Shown piece after piece: positions 1 to 7,155 of a stretch of 30,630 bases of DNA. Both the position numbers and the translations under genes were made by a program. The notes below the pieces were generated by a model. The model searched no databases and was not told the origin of the DNA. It worked only from the letters and a program-made list of their open reading frames with translations. Origin of the DNA: Thermococcus sp. (GTDB lineage: Archaea > Methanobacteriota_B > Thermococci > Thermococcales > Thermococcaceae); NCBI GenBank assembly GCA_027035445.1, contig JALVUT010000267.1:1-30630 (forward strand). The letters run 5' to 3'. Within the stretch, counting starts at the first letter, position 1. Each line of letters starts with the position of its first letter.

Positions 1-513
1 CTAAAGGTTGGCGAGGGCTTCTGGATCGAGGGCGAGCACTTCTGGAACCCTGACTACTACGTCCAGCTCAACAGCAGCCAGATCTACTGGAGTTATCTCA
101 TCCCAACGGACGTGAACGTAAAAGTCAGGGTGTGGAAGGTCTACTTCGGCATCTTTGCGTTCCCGGTCGAGAACGACAAATACAACGACATCTGGTGGAA
201 GAAGGCACCGGTAGGGGACGGCTGGATAGGCGCTTTCTTTGTTTGGGACTTCAGCTGGAGGCCCGGCCACGGCTGGAGGAAGGCCGGCAAGGCCTACATA
301 GCCTACAACCTGCCCTCGGCAAATGATATGAGCACAAAGAACGCGATAGAGAATGTCACAATCCTCCAGAACGGCTCGGTGAGGGTTTTCTACCTCAATG
401 GGACAACCCAAACGCTCGATTTCAGCGAGTTTGAAGGCCTCGGGAACATCACAGCTGAGAATGTGACGTTCCGGCACCTGATTGGGAGCCTCTACCTGGT
501 GAAAAGGGGGTGA
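1..513 (+). CDS. Unknown protein, C-terminal part (5' end cut by window)
   Basis: The reading frame is open from base 1 and gives 170 residues before TGA at 511-513. The visible part is rich in Trp, Tyr and Asn, with several N-x-S/T sequons (NSS, NVT, NGS, NGT, NIT) typical of an extracellular glycosylated archaeal protein. No transmembrane segment lies in this C-terminal portion. It is followed after 5 bases by a small membrane protein gene and belongs to a run of surface/membrane genes. I do not recognise the family; a secreted or virion/pilus-like structural component is possible but unproven. Confidence 0.75.
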   Translation, partial: LKVGEGFWIEGEHFWNPDYYVQLNSSQIYWSYLIPTDVNVKVRVWKVYFGIFAFPVENDKYNDIWWKKAPVGDGWIGAFFVWDFSWRPGHGWRKAGKAYIAYNLPSANDMSTKNAIENVTILQNGSVRVFYLNGTTQTLDFSEFEGLGNITAENVTFRHLIGSLYLVKRG

Positions 514-518
514 TATCG

Positions 519-650
519 ATGTTTGGACTCCAATTCCTAAACATTAGCCCTGGCATTGCATTCATCGCGGGAGTGATGGCAGGGATGTTCCTAGCGTGGG
601 GCATATACGAGGACTTTGCCGCAAACCGGCCAAGCAGGAGGAACTCGTGA
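519..650 (+). CDS. Small single-pass membrane protein, unknown (43 aa)
   Basis: ATG at 519 opens a 43-residue frame closing at TGA 648-650. Residues about 9-30 form one hydrophobic segment (SPGIAFIAGVMAGMFLAWGI) followed by a short Arg-rich tail ending RPSRRNS. It starts 5 bases after the preceding stop and its stop overlaps the next ATG (TGATG), so it is translationally coupled on both sides. Its 3' end carries the AGGAGG ribosome binding site for the next gene. Function unknown; coding status rests on the clean hydrophobic segment and the coupling. Confidence 0.6.
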   Translation: MFGLQFLNISPGIAFIAGVMAGMFLAWGIYEDFAANRPSRRNS

Positions 651-967
651 TGGGGCTCAAAGAGGGCGCGGTGCTTGCGGCCGTGTACCTTGCACTATTC
701 CTATTCAGCATCCCTCCAAATACTACAAACAGTCCCACCGCCGCCCTAGTCTGGTTTCTCTGGCCATTAGTGTCCACGGTAGACATTATCCTCGCGGCCC
801 TTGCAGGGAAGTTTCTGTTTGGGATGGATTTGTGGCCCTGGACAGCGATCACCATCCTTGCCTCCCTGCTACTAACCCTTCTCCTCAGCCCAATTTTCAC
901 TTTGTTATGGGGCTTCTACATCGTGCCCACGGCCGTCATTTTCCTCGTTGGCCTGATGGAGGGATGA
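650..967 (+). CDS. Multi-pass membrane protein, unknown (105 aa)
   Basis: The start at ATG 650 is chosen because AGGAGG lies 6-14 bases upstream and the ATG overlaps the previous stop (TGATG). The 105 residues contain three to four hydrophobic segments (about residues 6-22, 31-52, 62-84 and 86-102) with almost no charged residues, so this is an integral membrane protein. It sits in a chain of small genes leading to another two-TM protein at 1287. No family recognised; a membrane subunit of the element's surface apparatus is the simplest inference. Confidence 0.75.
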   Translation: MGLKEGAVLAAVYLALFLFSIPPNTTNSPTAALVWFLWPLVSTVDIILAALAGKFLFGMDLWPWTAITILASLLLTLLLSPIFTLLWGFYIVPTAVIFLVGLMEG

Positions 968-970
968 GAA

Positions 971-1147
971 ATGTCCATTTCCTTGAGAATTTCCTGGAGT
1001 GATGAAAAGGAGAAGAAAGAAGTCGATAGGATAGTCAATGGCATCAAGAAAACCCTCGAAAAGAGGAAATACACCGTGAGCGTGAGCAGGCCCTACGCGA
1101 ATAGAGACAACTCGGGCGGGCGGATTTACGTCAATTTGTCGAGATAA
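971..1147 (+). CDS. Small unknown protein (58 aa)
   Basis: ATG 971 to TAA 1145-1147 gives 58 residues, starting 3 bases after the previous stop. The sequence has an amphipathic Lys/Glu-rich helix (about residues 10-32) between short strands (ISLRISW and GGRIYVNLS), a plausible small alpha/beta fold. Upstream ATGGAGGGATGAG supplies a GGAGGG ribosome binding site. No family recognised. Codon choice and spacing match the neighbours. Confidence 0.6.
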   Translation: MSISLRISWSDEKEKKEVDRIVNGIKKTLEKRKYTVSVSRPYANRDNSGGRIYVNLSR

Positions 1148-1162
1148 AGGAGCGTGAGGCTG

Positions 1163-1303
1163 ATGATCAGCAAAAAGGTATACCTCAAGCGAAAGCGCGA
1201 GATCCTGCATCAAGTCATCACAAACCTCCAGAAAGAGCTTGCCCGCGTCAACAGAGAGCTGAAGCAGCTTGAAGGGGGTGAGGGTCATGGAGCCCGCTCC
1301 TGA
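1163..1303 (+). CDS. Small basic helical protein, unknown (46 aa)
   Basis: ATG 1163 follows GGAGCGTGAGG and runs 46 residues to TGA 1301-1303, overlapping the next gene's start (1287) by 17 bases in another frame. The product is nearly all helix: KKVYLKRKREILHQVI followed by a heptad-like stretch ending ELKQLEGG. A small coiled-coil accessory protein is possible. The overlap and the lack of a recognised family keep the confidence moderate. Confidence 0.5.
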   Translation: MISKKVYLKRKREILHQVITNLQKELARVNRELKQLEGGEGHGARS

Positions 1304-2195
1304 AGAAGTTCGCGAGGACATCCGCGCCGAGCTCGCAAAGGAGGTTGAGAACAAGAACGAGGACCGACAGAGGTTCTGGCGACTGGCCCTGACATTCATT
1401 GGCAGCCTAATTGGATTCAGCCTGCTCGCCTACGCCGCGCCAGGATTTTACCAAGTGCTCCTTGACATCAACTCAGCCTTAGCAAAACCCCGTTACAGCT
1501 TTTACTGGCTCATCGGGTCGATAATCTTCGTTGAGTTCATGAGGATGACATGGGTCGAAAGCGCGAAGGCTCGCTCAAAGAGACTCGTCCCCCTAACCTC
1601 ACCAGAGACAGAGCTTTGGGTCAAGGAGAAGCCGCTCATCGGGCTCAAACTTCCAGGGCTGAATAGGGAGGTCAAGAGCCGTCGCATCAAGCCACACATC
1701 GTTGAGACGGAATTAGGCTGGAGGGTCTATCCAAACAAGGGGCTACTGAGCCCGCAGTGGAACGGCGAGATATACTTCATTCCGTACGACTCGATACATG
1801 GCTACGGCAACACGAGAGTCATCAGCGCCAGGAAGCCGAGCCAGCCGACCTACTACGAGACCGACCCAACCACAGGCGGGGCCATTCCAGTCTATGTGTG
1901 GGAGCCGATTGACCTTGGCGAGGAGAAGTACATGCGGGCACAGAAGGAAATCTCGTATCTTCAAGCAGAAAACCGCATTCTCCAGGAATACGCCGCCAGG
2001 GGCTACGAACTGGCCAAGACCATTAGCCAGATCCCTCAGGAGTTCTTCGAGGAGCTTTCTAACAGAGGCTTCGAGAAGGCAAAGCAGATCCTCGACATCA
2101 TGGGCAAGGGCTTCTTCAGCGAGATTGGAAAGGTCAAGAAGGAGGAGATTTCTGCAATCCTCGAGGCTTTGAAGAAAGACCGCGAGGCCTGGTGA
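1287..2195 (+). CDS. Two-TM membrane protein with large cytoplasmic domain, unknown (302 aa)
   Basis: Start at ATG 1287 is preferred because GGGGGTGAG lies just upstream; in-frame codons further upstream lack this. A charged N-terminal helix (1-30) precedes two hydrophobic segments at about 33-50 and 71-88, then a basic linker and a soluble region. Residues about 215-302 are predicted helical and charged, including QAENRILQEYAARGYELA, and look like a coiled coil or stalk. The gene closes the first membrane cluster; a T-rich stretch follows its stop. It could anchor a complex at the membrane with the downstream ATPase. Family not recognised. Confidence 0.8.
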   Translation: MEPAPEEVREDIRAELAKEVENKNEDRQRFWRLALTFIGSLIGFSLLAYAAPGFYQVLLDINSALAKPRYSFYWLIGSIIFVEFMRMTWVESAKARSKRLVPLTSPETELWVKEKPLIGLKLPGLNREVKSRRIKPHIVETELGWRVYPNKGLLSPQWNGEIYFIPYDSIHGYGNTRVISARKPSQPTYYETDPTTGGAIPVYVWEPIDLGEEKYMRAQKEISYLQAENRILQEYAARGYELAKTISQIPQEFFEELSNRGFEKAKQILDIMGKGFFSEIGKVKKEEISAILEALKKDREAW

Positions 2196-2196
2196 T

Positions 2197-2208
2197 TCTT
2201 TCGTTTTT
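2197..2208 (+). terminator. T-rich putative transcription terminator
   Basis: Right after the stop of the 302-aa gene the plus strand reads TTCTTTCGTTTTT, the pyrimidine-rich signal typical of archaeal intrinsic termination. It separates the membrane cluster from the structured region that follows. Confidence 0.35.
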
Positions 2209-2215
2209 CAATCTC

Positions 2216-2347
2216 GCCCACAAGGGGGGCTGAGCCGCAAGTAGGGGTTCCGAAAGCGGTTCGCCCCCGTGGAGCCGGTCCGTGTGGGCCGAAAACTGCC
2301 GAGAGGTGGTCAAGTCAAAGGCTGACTTGATGGCTTGAAGGCCACAC
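2216..2347 (+). ncRNA. Structured RNA-like element with competing stems
   Basis: This GC-rich intergenic stretch has no convincing ORF but several exact stems. GCCCACA (2216-2222) pairs with TGTGGGC (2283-2289) and encloses GGGGGC/GCCCCC (2225-2230/2263-2268), inside which AGCCGC pairs with GCGGTT (2233-2238/2256-2261, one G-U). The right arm of the outer stem can instead pair downstream: GTGTGGGCC (2282-2290) with GGCCACAC (2340-2347, one bulge), enclosing TCAAGTCA/TGACTTGA (2310-2317/2323-2330) with a 5-nt loop. The two outer pairings are mutually exclusive. Possible roles are a ncRNA, a 5' leader switch for the winged-helix/ATPase operon, or a replication or packaging signal. Strand is assumed from the neighbouring genes. 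Confidence 0.45.
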
Positions 2348-2387
2348 ATCACGGGAATCGAGCATTGGAGTTTAAGGAGGTGAAAAG

Positions 2388-2933
2388 GTGGTGAACGGGT
2401 TAGCATTGAGTAGGTTTGAATATATCTCGCGTTTGAAGGCCGAAGCAGCCGAGGATGGCGAAGCCAAGTACCTTGACCTGGCACTCTCGCTCATGGAGAA
2501 GGCAACACAGCTCGAGGAGGAGATGGAAAAGGTTCCCGGTATCTATAAGGAAAAAAAGCTCGAAATTGCGCTTTCGGTGATAGGACAGTATAGGCAGGCA
2601 AACGAACTCCTTGTGAAGGCGATTCTTGTCGGAGAGAGCGCCGAGATGGCACTGAGGAAGCTCGAGAGGATGCTGAGTTCGAGGGCAACACTAAGGACGA
2701 AGATTATCGCGGCCCTCTACGGAGAGACCGAGCCGGTCGGTCCCTCTGAGCTCGCCGAGCGCTTCGGCATTTCAACGCAGGCAGTACATGAGGCCCTCCA
2801 GGAGCTCCTCAAGCTGAACGTTGTGGAGAAGGACGAGAAAGGCCGCTACAAGCTCCGTGACGGCGTGATGGACGAGGTGTTTCGGCTTCTCTGGCAGAGC
2901 GTGGCTGAGCTGAAAGCGAGGGGAGCGATATGA
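2388..2933 (+). CDS. Winged-helix DNA-binding protein (181 aa)
   Basis: GTG 2388 (or GTG 2391) follows a strong AAGGAGGTGA. The N-terminal ~100 residues are helical and charged, like a coiled coil. The C-terminal ~80 residues are a winged-helix domain: GPSELAERFGISTQAVHEAL is helix-turn-helix, followed by LLKLNVVEKDEKGRYKL as the wing. The stop overlaps the next ATG (ATGA), coupling it to the ATPase gene. The long helical region before the wHTH suggests an oligomeric partner or regulator of the ATPase operon rather than a simple repressor. The structured stretch at 2216-2347 lies directly upstream. Confidence 0.8.
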   Translation: MVNGLALSRFEYISRLKAEAAEDGEAKYLDLALSLMEKATQLEEEMEKVPGIYKEKKLEIALSVIGQYRQANELLVKAILVGESAEMALRKLERMLSSRATLRTKIIAALYGETEPVGPSELAERFGISTQAVHEALQELLKLNVVEKDEKGRYKLRDGVMDEVFRLLWQSVAELKARGAI

Positions 2934-4183
2934 TGGCTGCTTATCTCGACCGCTTCGTCATCCAGCCGCAGGAAATCAAAATCGACCAGCCGAGAACCCA
3001 CGCCGTGGGAATTACCCGCGGAAAAAACTTCGTCTATGTCTCGGCAGATATGACACACCGCTTCATATCCGGCCAGACCAACGCGGGAAAAACAACACTC
3101 GCACAGACACTCCAAGAGGTTGACTTCCTTCGCGGGCGGAAAATCGTCGAGATTGAACCGGCACTGGAGGCGAAGAACGAGAGGGCCTTCATGAATCTAC
3201 CAAACGATGACGAAGTCATGCTCGAAACGCTCAACAGATACTTCAACCTCGGGCCGAGGCCCTTCAAGGCCATCGTGTACTCTCCAGCGACGCGGAAGTA
3301 CAGGGCTTTCATGAAGAACGATGAGGGGATCCGCTCGAAGTTCTACAAGTCGCTCAAGATCACCGAGCCCGACGTTGTGGACCTCATCCCGGCGATTTTC
3401 CCGGGTGGATCCATTGAAAGGCTCATCGTCCGAAAGGCGTACAAGACCTACACCGAGGAAATCCAGCCCAAGAGAAAGAACCGCTCCATTGAGGAGTTCC
3501 TTGCGGTGTTTGAAGAGGTCGGGAAAGAGGCCAACTTCAGCAGCTTCACCCTGCTGAAGCTTGAGTACCTCGCCAGAACCCTCCACAGCGATGGGAAGCA
3601 CAAGATAGACGAAATTCTCAAGAAAAAGGACGAGATAAGCGTCTTCACATTCTCCTTCATCAATGACCCTCTCGACCGCTACATTTGGGCGATGGCCATC
3701 CTGAACCTCGTTTATGCAAGGTGGGAATACATCAAACGGAAGGAAGATGTGCTGAGCTTCTTTGTCGCAGATGCAAACCTGCTCGCGCCAAAGAAGAGGA
3801 AGGACATGATTGACACCCTCGCCAGATACCAGGAGCGTATGAAGCAGGAACTCCAGGTATACACAAGGATTTCGAGAGGAAAAGGTGTCGTGTGGACCTT
3901 CGACAGCCAGGAGTATGACGACCTCGACGACGTGGTAGTCGCACAGTGCCAGGAGCGCTTCATCAAGCGCATGAGGAACCGCGAGGTCGCAGACAAGCTG
4001 AAGATTGACCACACAGAACTAAGACGCCTCGATAAAAAGCTTGCTTACTTTGATGACGGCTACATGGTCAAAAAGATTCTTATCCGACCACCCATGAGCC
4101 GGAAGGCCCGCTCCGGAGAGTTTCTCCCGATTCACTTCGTGAAAGAATATGAGAGGTGGGAGAATGAGGAGGCGAATTATTAG
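2930..4183 (+). CDS. HerA/FtsK-like P-loop ATPase
   Basis: This 417-aa protein has a Walker A motif GQTNAGKT at residues 48-55. A hydrophobic strand LSFFVADANLL (about 275-285) sits where HerA/VirD4-type ATPases carry Walker B, though the usual D-E pair reads D-A. VVWTFDSQ (320-327) matches the following strand that ends in a polar sensor in this superfamily. The N-terminal ~40 residues resemble the small beta domain of HerA-type enzymes. Such ATPases pump DNA (conjugation, packaging) or power secretion. It is coupled to the winged-helix gene (ATGA) and overlaps the start of a membrane coiled-coil gene, so it probably powers the membrane apparatus encoded around it. ATG 2930 or 2933 may be used; GAGGGGAG lies upstream. 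Confidence 0.8.
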   Translation: MMAAYLDRFVIQPQEIKIDQPRTHAVGITRGKNFVYVSADMTHRFISGQTNAGKTTLAQTLQEVDFLRGRKIVEIEPALEAKNERAFMNLPNDDEVMLETLNRYFNLGPRPFKAIVYSPATRKYRAFMKNDEGIRSKFYKSLKITEPDVVDLIPAIFPGGSIERLIVRKAYKTYTEEIQPKRKNRSIEEFLAVFEEVGKEANFSSFTLLKLEYLARTLHSDGKHKIDEILKKKDEISVFTFSFINDPLDRYIWAMAILNLVYARWEYIKRKEDVLSFFVADANLLAPKKRKDMIDTLARYQERMKQELQVYTRISRGKGVVWTFDSQEYDDLDDVVVAQCQERFIKRMRNREVADKLKIDHTELRRLDKKLAYFDDGYMVKKILIRPPMSRKARSGEFLPIHFVKEYERWENEEANY

Positions 4184-5363
4184 CGTCTTGTTCATTATAG
4201 TATATATGAGTATGGTACTCCACACCTATGCACTTGCATTTACATGGGAACATCAGGTTCCCCTCGGCGAACCCATCCTCGTGTATGAGAATCATACCAT
4301 ACTCTACAACCTCACGGTGGACATAAAAAAGAGCAACAACCAGACGTATCTCTTCATCTATGACGTCCAGACAGGCAGGCTCCTCGTTGAGAACATCGAC
4401 TGGAACACCGTCCAGCTCGACGACACGAACATCAGCATCGTGAGCACGCGAAAGAACCTCGAGAACAAGACCGTGAAGCTCATCATCAGCGGGCCCGACA
4501 AATACCGCGTCCTTCTCCAGAGTGAGCTTGTCAGGAACGAGACCGAGGCAGAGAACCTGACGACAGCCAACGTCACAAACTCCACTCTTTCCAACTCTAC
4601 TTCAAACGTCACGGCCCCGGCGAACCTTACCCCTGCCAATCTCACCCCTGTGGTTATTCCGCAGAACGTCACATGCAACAGCACCGAGGAGTGCCAGCAA
4701 ATAATAGCCAACCTCACCCAACAGCTGAAAAAGCTCAAAGCAGAGCGCGACGAGCTCGCAAAGCAGTTAAAATATCTGCAGCAACAGCTGAACATGACGA
4801 TGACAGAGAACAAGCAGCTGAAGAAGCAGATAAAAATCCTCGAAGAGGCCCTTCAGGAGAAGAACCAAAAAATCGCAGAGCTCGAAGAGCAAATTCAGGA
4901 ACTGCAGGCGCAGCAGTGGAGCTGGCAGACGTTCAGAGAGAAGAGCGAAGAGCAGTACATCCTCTGGACGCCATACATGTTTCCAGTTGTTCTTGCGGGC
5001 CTCGTCGTCTATTACCGGCGCTACAAGAGAACGAAGAAATACGCCGCAGTGATGATCGACGAGAAGGCGAAGAAGCTGAAGGAAGAGCTCCTGAGCGAGT
5101 ACCTCAAGAAGGACCTTCTCAAAGCAAAGATCGAGACCATCGTGGACGACCCGAACCTCCTCGTGATTCTCCGCACGATAATCCCACAACTGACTGGAAG
5201 CCAGGAAATCACAAAGGGCGACATTCTCGACCTCGACATCGACCAGGCTGCGGAGCTCGCAAGGAAGAAGTTCCTCCTCAAGGAGAACCGCGTCGAGTAC
5301 CTGAAGAAAAAGCTCCTCGAGCTGAAGGAAAAGATAAAGGAGGAGGCAGGAGGAAATGTTTGA
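4164..5363 (+). CDS. Exported coiled-coil membrane protein with cytoplasmic tail (399 aa)
   Basis: ATG 4164 is chosen because GGTGGGA precedes it and the product then starts MRRRIISVLF, a clear signal peptide (1-25). Then come a beta-rich extracellular domain (26-120), an Asn/Thr/Ser-rich stretch with many N-x-T/S sequons (125-170), two cysteines (171 and 177), a long heptad coiled coil (about 178-250), one TM segment (about 269-284) and a basic helical cytoplasmic region of 115 residues. The topology is outside, stalk, membrane, inside. It overlaps the ATPase gene by 20 bases and the next gene by 8, so co-expression is likely. Proteins of this shape are found in Thermococcales elements, but I cannot name a family. 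Confidence 0.85.
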   Translation: MRRRIISVLFIIVYMSMVLHTYALAFTWEHQVPLGEPILVYENHTILYNLTVDIKKSNNQTYLFIYDVQTGRLLVENIDWNTVQLDDTNISIVSTRKNLENKTVKLIISGPDKYRVLLQSELVRNETEAENLTTANVTNSTLSNSTSNVTAPANLTPANLTPVVIPQNVTCNSTEECQQIIANLTQQLKKLKAERDELAKQLKYLQQQLNMTMTENKQLKKQIKILEEALQEKNQKIAELEEQIQELQAQQWSWQTFREKSEEQYILWTPYMFPVVLAGLVVYYRRYKRTKKYAAVMIDEKAKKLKEELLSEYLKKDLLKAKIETIVDDPNLLVILRTIIPQLTGSQEITKGDILDLDIDQAAELARKKFLLKENRVEYLKKKLLELKEKIKEEAGGNV

Positions 5364-5619
5364 GTGGTTCCTCTACATCTCCCTGTCCCTCGGGGCCTGG
5401 CTGATCTATGAGATCGTTGCAGACAAAGTCCACGGCCCCGGCCGCTACTGGATAACCCTCAACGTCGAGGGCGATGCCGACCGCGTGGAGTATCTCATCC
5501 GCCAACTGGCCAAAGACCAGAAAATCAAGATAAGAAGCTTCAAAATTACCACCGAGAAACCCAAAAAACGGAAACTTTTTGGGAGGGAACGTAAAACCAT
5601 AAAGGAGGGTTTATCATGA
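5356..5619 (+). CDS. Small membrane-anchored protein, unknown (87 aa)
   Basis: ATG 5356 lies in the 3' end of the previous gene behind GGAGGAAATG. One N-terminal hydrophobic segment (residues 3-21, FEWFLYISLSLGAWLIYEI) anchors a small alpha/beta domain with strands WITLNVEG and KIRSFKITT around a helix (DADRVEYLIRQLA), ending in a very basic tail. The stop overlaps the next ATG (ATGA). The ferredoxin-like strand-helix-strand pattern is inferred from sequence; function unknown. Confidence 0.75.
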   Translation: MFEWFLYISLSLGAWLIYEIVADKVHGPGRYWITLNVEGDADRVEYLIRQLAKDQKIKIRSFKITTEKPKKRKLFGRERKTIKEGLS

Positions 5620-7043
5620 AGAGGCTCGTCGCCTTCCTCATCCTTCTCCTCGCCGGCTCGCTCGTGCCGGTGGGGTTGACGAGTGCAGAGGAAAACCAGC
5701 CCGTCGCAACCTTTCATATTACAACGGGACAACCACAGGACTTCAGAGTAGGAGATGCGGAAATCCATTGGGACGGGATCTTCTCATACTCTCCTTCCGA
5801 CGGATGGAGTGCAGAGTTCCACATAGTCTTTTTAGACGGCACGGGAGTTAACCACAGTGTGGTTGTAACTCCAAAAGGAGACGTGGATGCAGAGGGCCGG
5901 TTTATATGGATACTCACAGATTACAATCTCGCAGACTCCACACAGGAAAAACAGCTCGGCCTTTTTGAGAGCTGGAACGGCTTCACAGTTCAGCTCATTG
6001 ATCCCATAAGCAACAAAGTTACTGTATCAGACTCCGAAGGGGACACATACACCCTTCATATCGGTGAGAAAGTAGACGTAACCCCGACCGACACAATATC
6101 GCAGGAAAAGACGGTTCTCGAGCTCAAGAACATAATAACAACCCTGGCCGGCTCAAAGGCCGATCTGGTCCTGCACCACTACACCATCACAACTGCCGAG
6201 GTTGAGCTTTACCCCTATCAGGCTTACCAAAACGCCACAGAAGAAGAGCAGAACCAGACAAACTCCTCTCCCAAAATCCTACCCCTCAACATAAGCACGC
6301 CCACGGCCATGATCGTCGTCGGTGAGCACGCAGCAGGGGCTGATGTGGCCGCTGGAGCAAAAGTCGGGATAGCAGTCCAGAAGTGGATAGACATCATCAA
6401 AGAGAAAGGCGCTGAGTTTGCCGTTCCAGGGCTCGGCCACCTCGGAGGGCTAATCGCCAAGGCCGTTACCGTGCCGGTCCAGAACCTCAACGCCGACGCC
6501 ATGCTCGACACTGAGGTCAAAAACCCCGACACAATAGCGCCCGTTGTTTACACCGTCGGCGGGCCAGTAGCCAACGAATACACCAAAGCCATCCTTGAGA
6601 AGAACGCTGACAGGCTACCCGTCAAGTTCGTCAAAGAAGGGAACCAGTGGTACATCGTGGATAAAGACGGAGACAAGTGGGGCAAAGGATACGGCCTCAT
6701 CCTCATAATCCCCACCGCCGAGAACTCCACCGAGCTCCAGATAAGGCTCTCGGAAGGAAAAATCAAAGTGGCCGACGTTGTTGTAGCGGGAACCGACAGG
6801 TGGGGCACCTACGCCGCCTGCGACCTCCTTCAGGGTGAATTCATGAAGCCTCTCCTCGGCAAGAATCCAGAGCCGACCATGAGCTACTTCCTCCAGCTCC
6901 AGACCAGAATGCTACTCCTCTTCGGCCAGAACCCGCTTGAGGCCTTCGACGTGAACCTCGACCCAACAAATCCATTCAAGCTCCAGACCATAGCCGTCAT
7001 AGTGGACAAGGACGGACAGATTGTGAAGGTCATTACTGGATGA
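5616..7043 (+). CDS. Secreted protein with S-layer outer-domain-like segment (475 aa)
   Basis: The start is fixed by AAGGAGGG and an ATGA overlap. Residues 1-24 are a signal peptide ending LTSA. The middle part is beta-rich with N-glycosylation sequons. From about residue 309, VVYTVGGPVANEY through GYGLILIIP to VVVAGTDRWGTYAACDLLQ (about 388-406) closely resembles the C-terminal/outer domain of Thermococcales and methanogen S-layer proteins (the VGGP...VAGxDRxGT pattern). It lacks the usual size and C-terminal region of a host S-layer protein. An element-encoded S-layer relative could decorate the cell surface, mask a receptor or dock an apparatus in the S-layer. A T-rich terminator-like stretch follows. 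Confidence 0.75.
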   Translation: MKRLVAFLILLLAGSLVPVGLTSAEENQPVATFHITTGQPQDFRVGDAEIHWDGIFSYSPSDGWSAEFHIVFLDGTGVNHSVVVTPKGDVDAEGRFIWILTDYNLADSTQEKQLGLFESWNGFTVQLIDPISNKVTVSDSEGDTYTLHIGEKVDVTPTDTISQEKTVLELKNIITTLAGSKADLVLHHYTITTAEVELYPYQAYQNATEEEQNQTNSSPKILPLNISTPTAMIVVGEHAAGADVAAGAKVGIAVQKWIDIIKEKGAEFAVPGLGHLGGLIAKAVTVPVQNLNADAMLDTEVKNPDTIAPVVYTVGGPVANEYTKAILEKNADRLPVKFVKEGNQWYIVDKDGDKWGKGYGLILIIPTAENSTELQIRLSEGKIKVADVVVAGTDRWGTYAACDLLQGEFMKPLLGKNPEPTMSYFLQLQTRMLLLFGQNPLEAFDVNLDPTNPFKLQTIAVIVDKDGQIVKVITG

Positions 7044-7044
7044 A

Positions 7045-7062
7045 TTTTCTTTATTTTTCCCT
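7045..7062 (+). terminator. Pyrimidine-rich putative terminator
   Basis: Directly after the stop at 7043 the plus strand reads TTTTCTTTATTTTTCCC, a typical archaeal pyrimidine-rich terminator. It would end the ATPase to S-layer-like operon before the next promoter region. Confidence 0.4.
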
Positions 7063-7155
7063 TCTCCTGCCTCCATTTGGGACAGTGTCTTTAAGGTCTC
7101 CTGTTTTCTACTAAGTCAGAAAAACTTTTTCATGATAATCCTGGAGGGTTTAAGA

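Noticed and set aside
905..1399. Long minus-strand frame opposite the small membrane-protein genes
   Set aside because: It is antisense to four coupled plus-strand genes with ribosome binding sites, has no such site itself and no recognisable protein character.
2134..2484. Minus-strand frame across the structured intergenic region
   Set aside because: It spans the ends of two plus-strand genes and the stem-loops, with low-complexity residues and no start signal; the symmetry of the DNA is better explained by RNA or DNA structure.
3197..4012. 271-aa minus-strand frame inside the ATPase gene
   Set aside because: It is the mirror of a well-supported ATPase with Walker A; composition is typical of GC-rich antisense shadow (Leu/Val/Glu/Arg bias).
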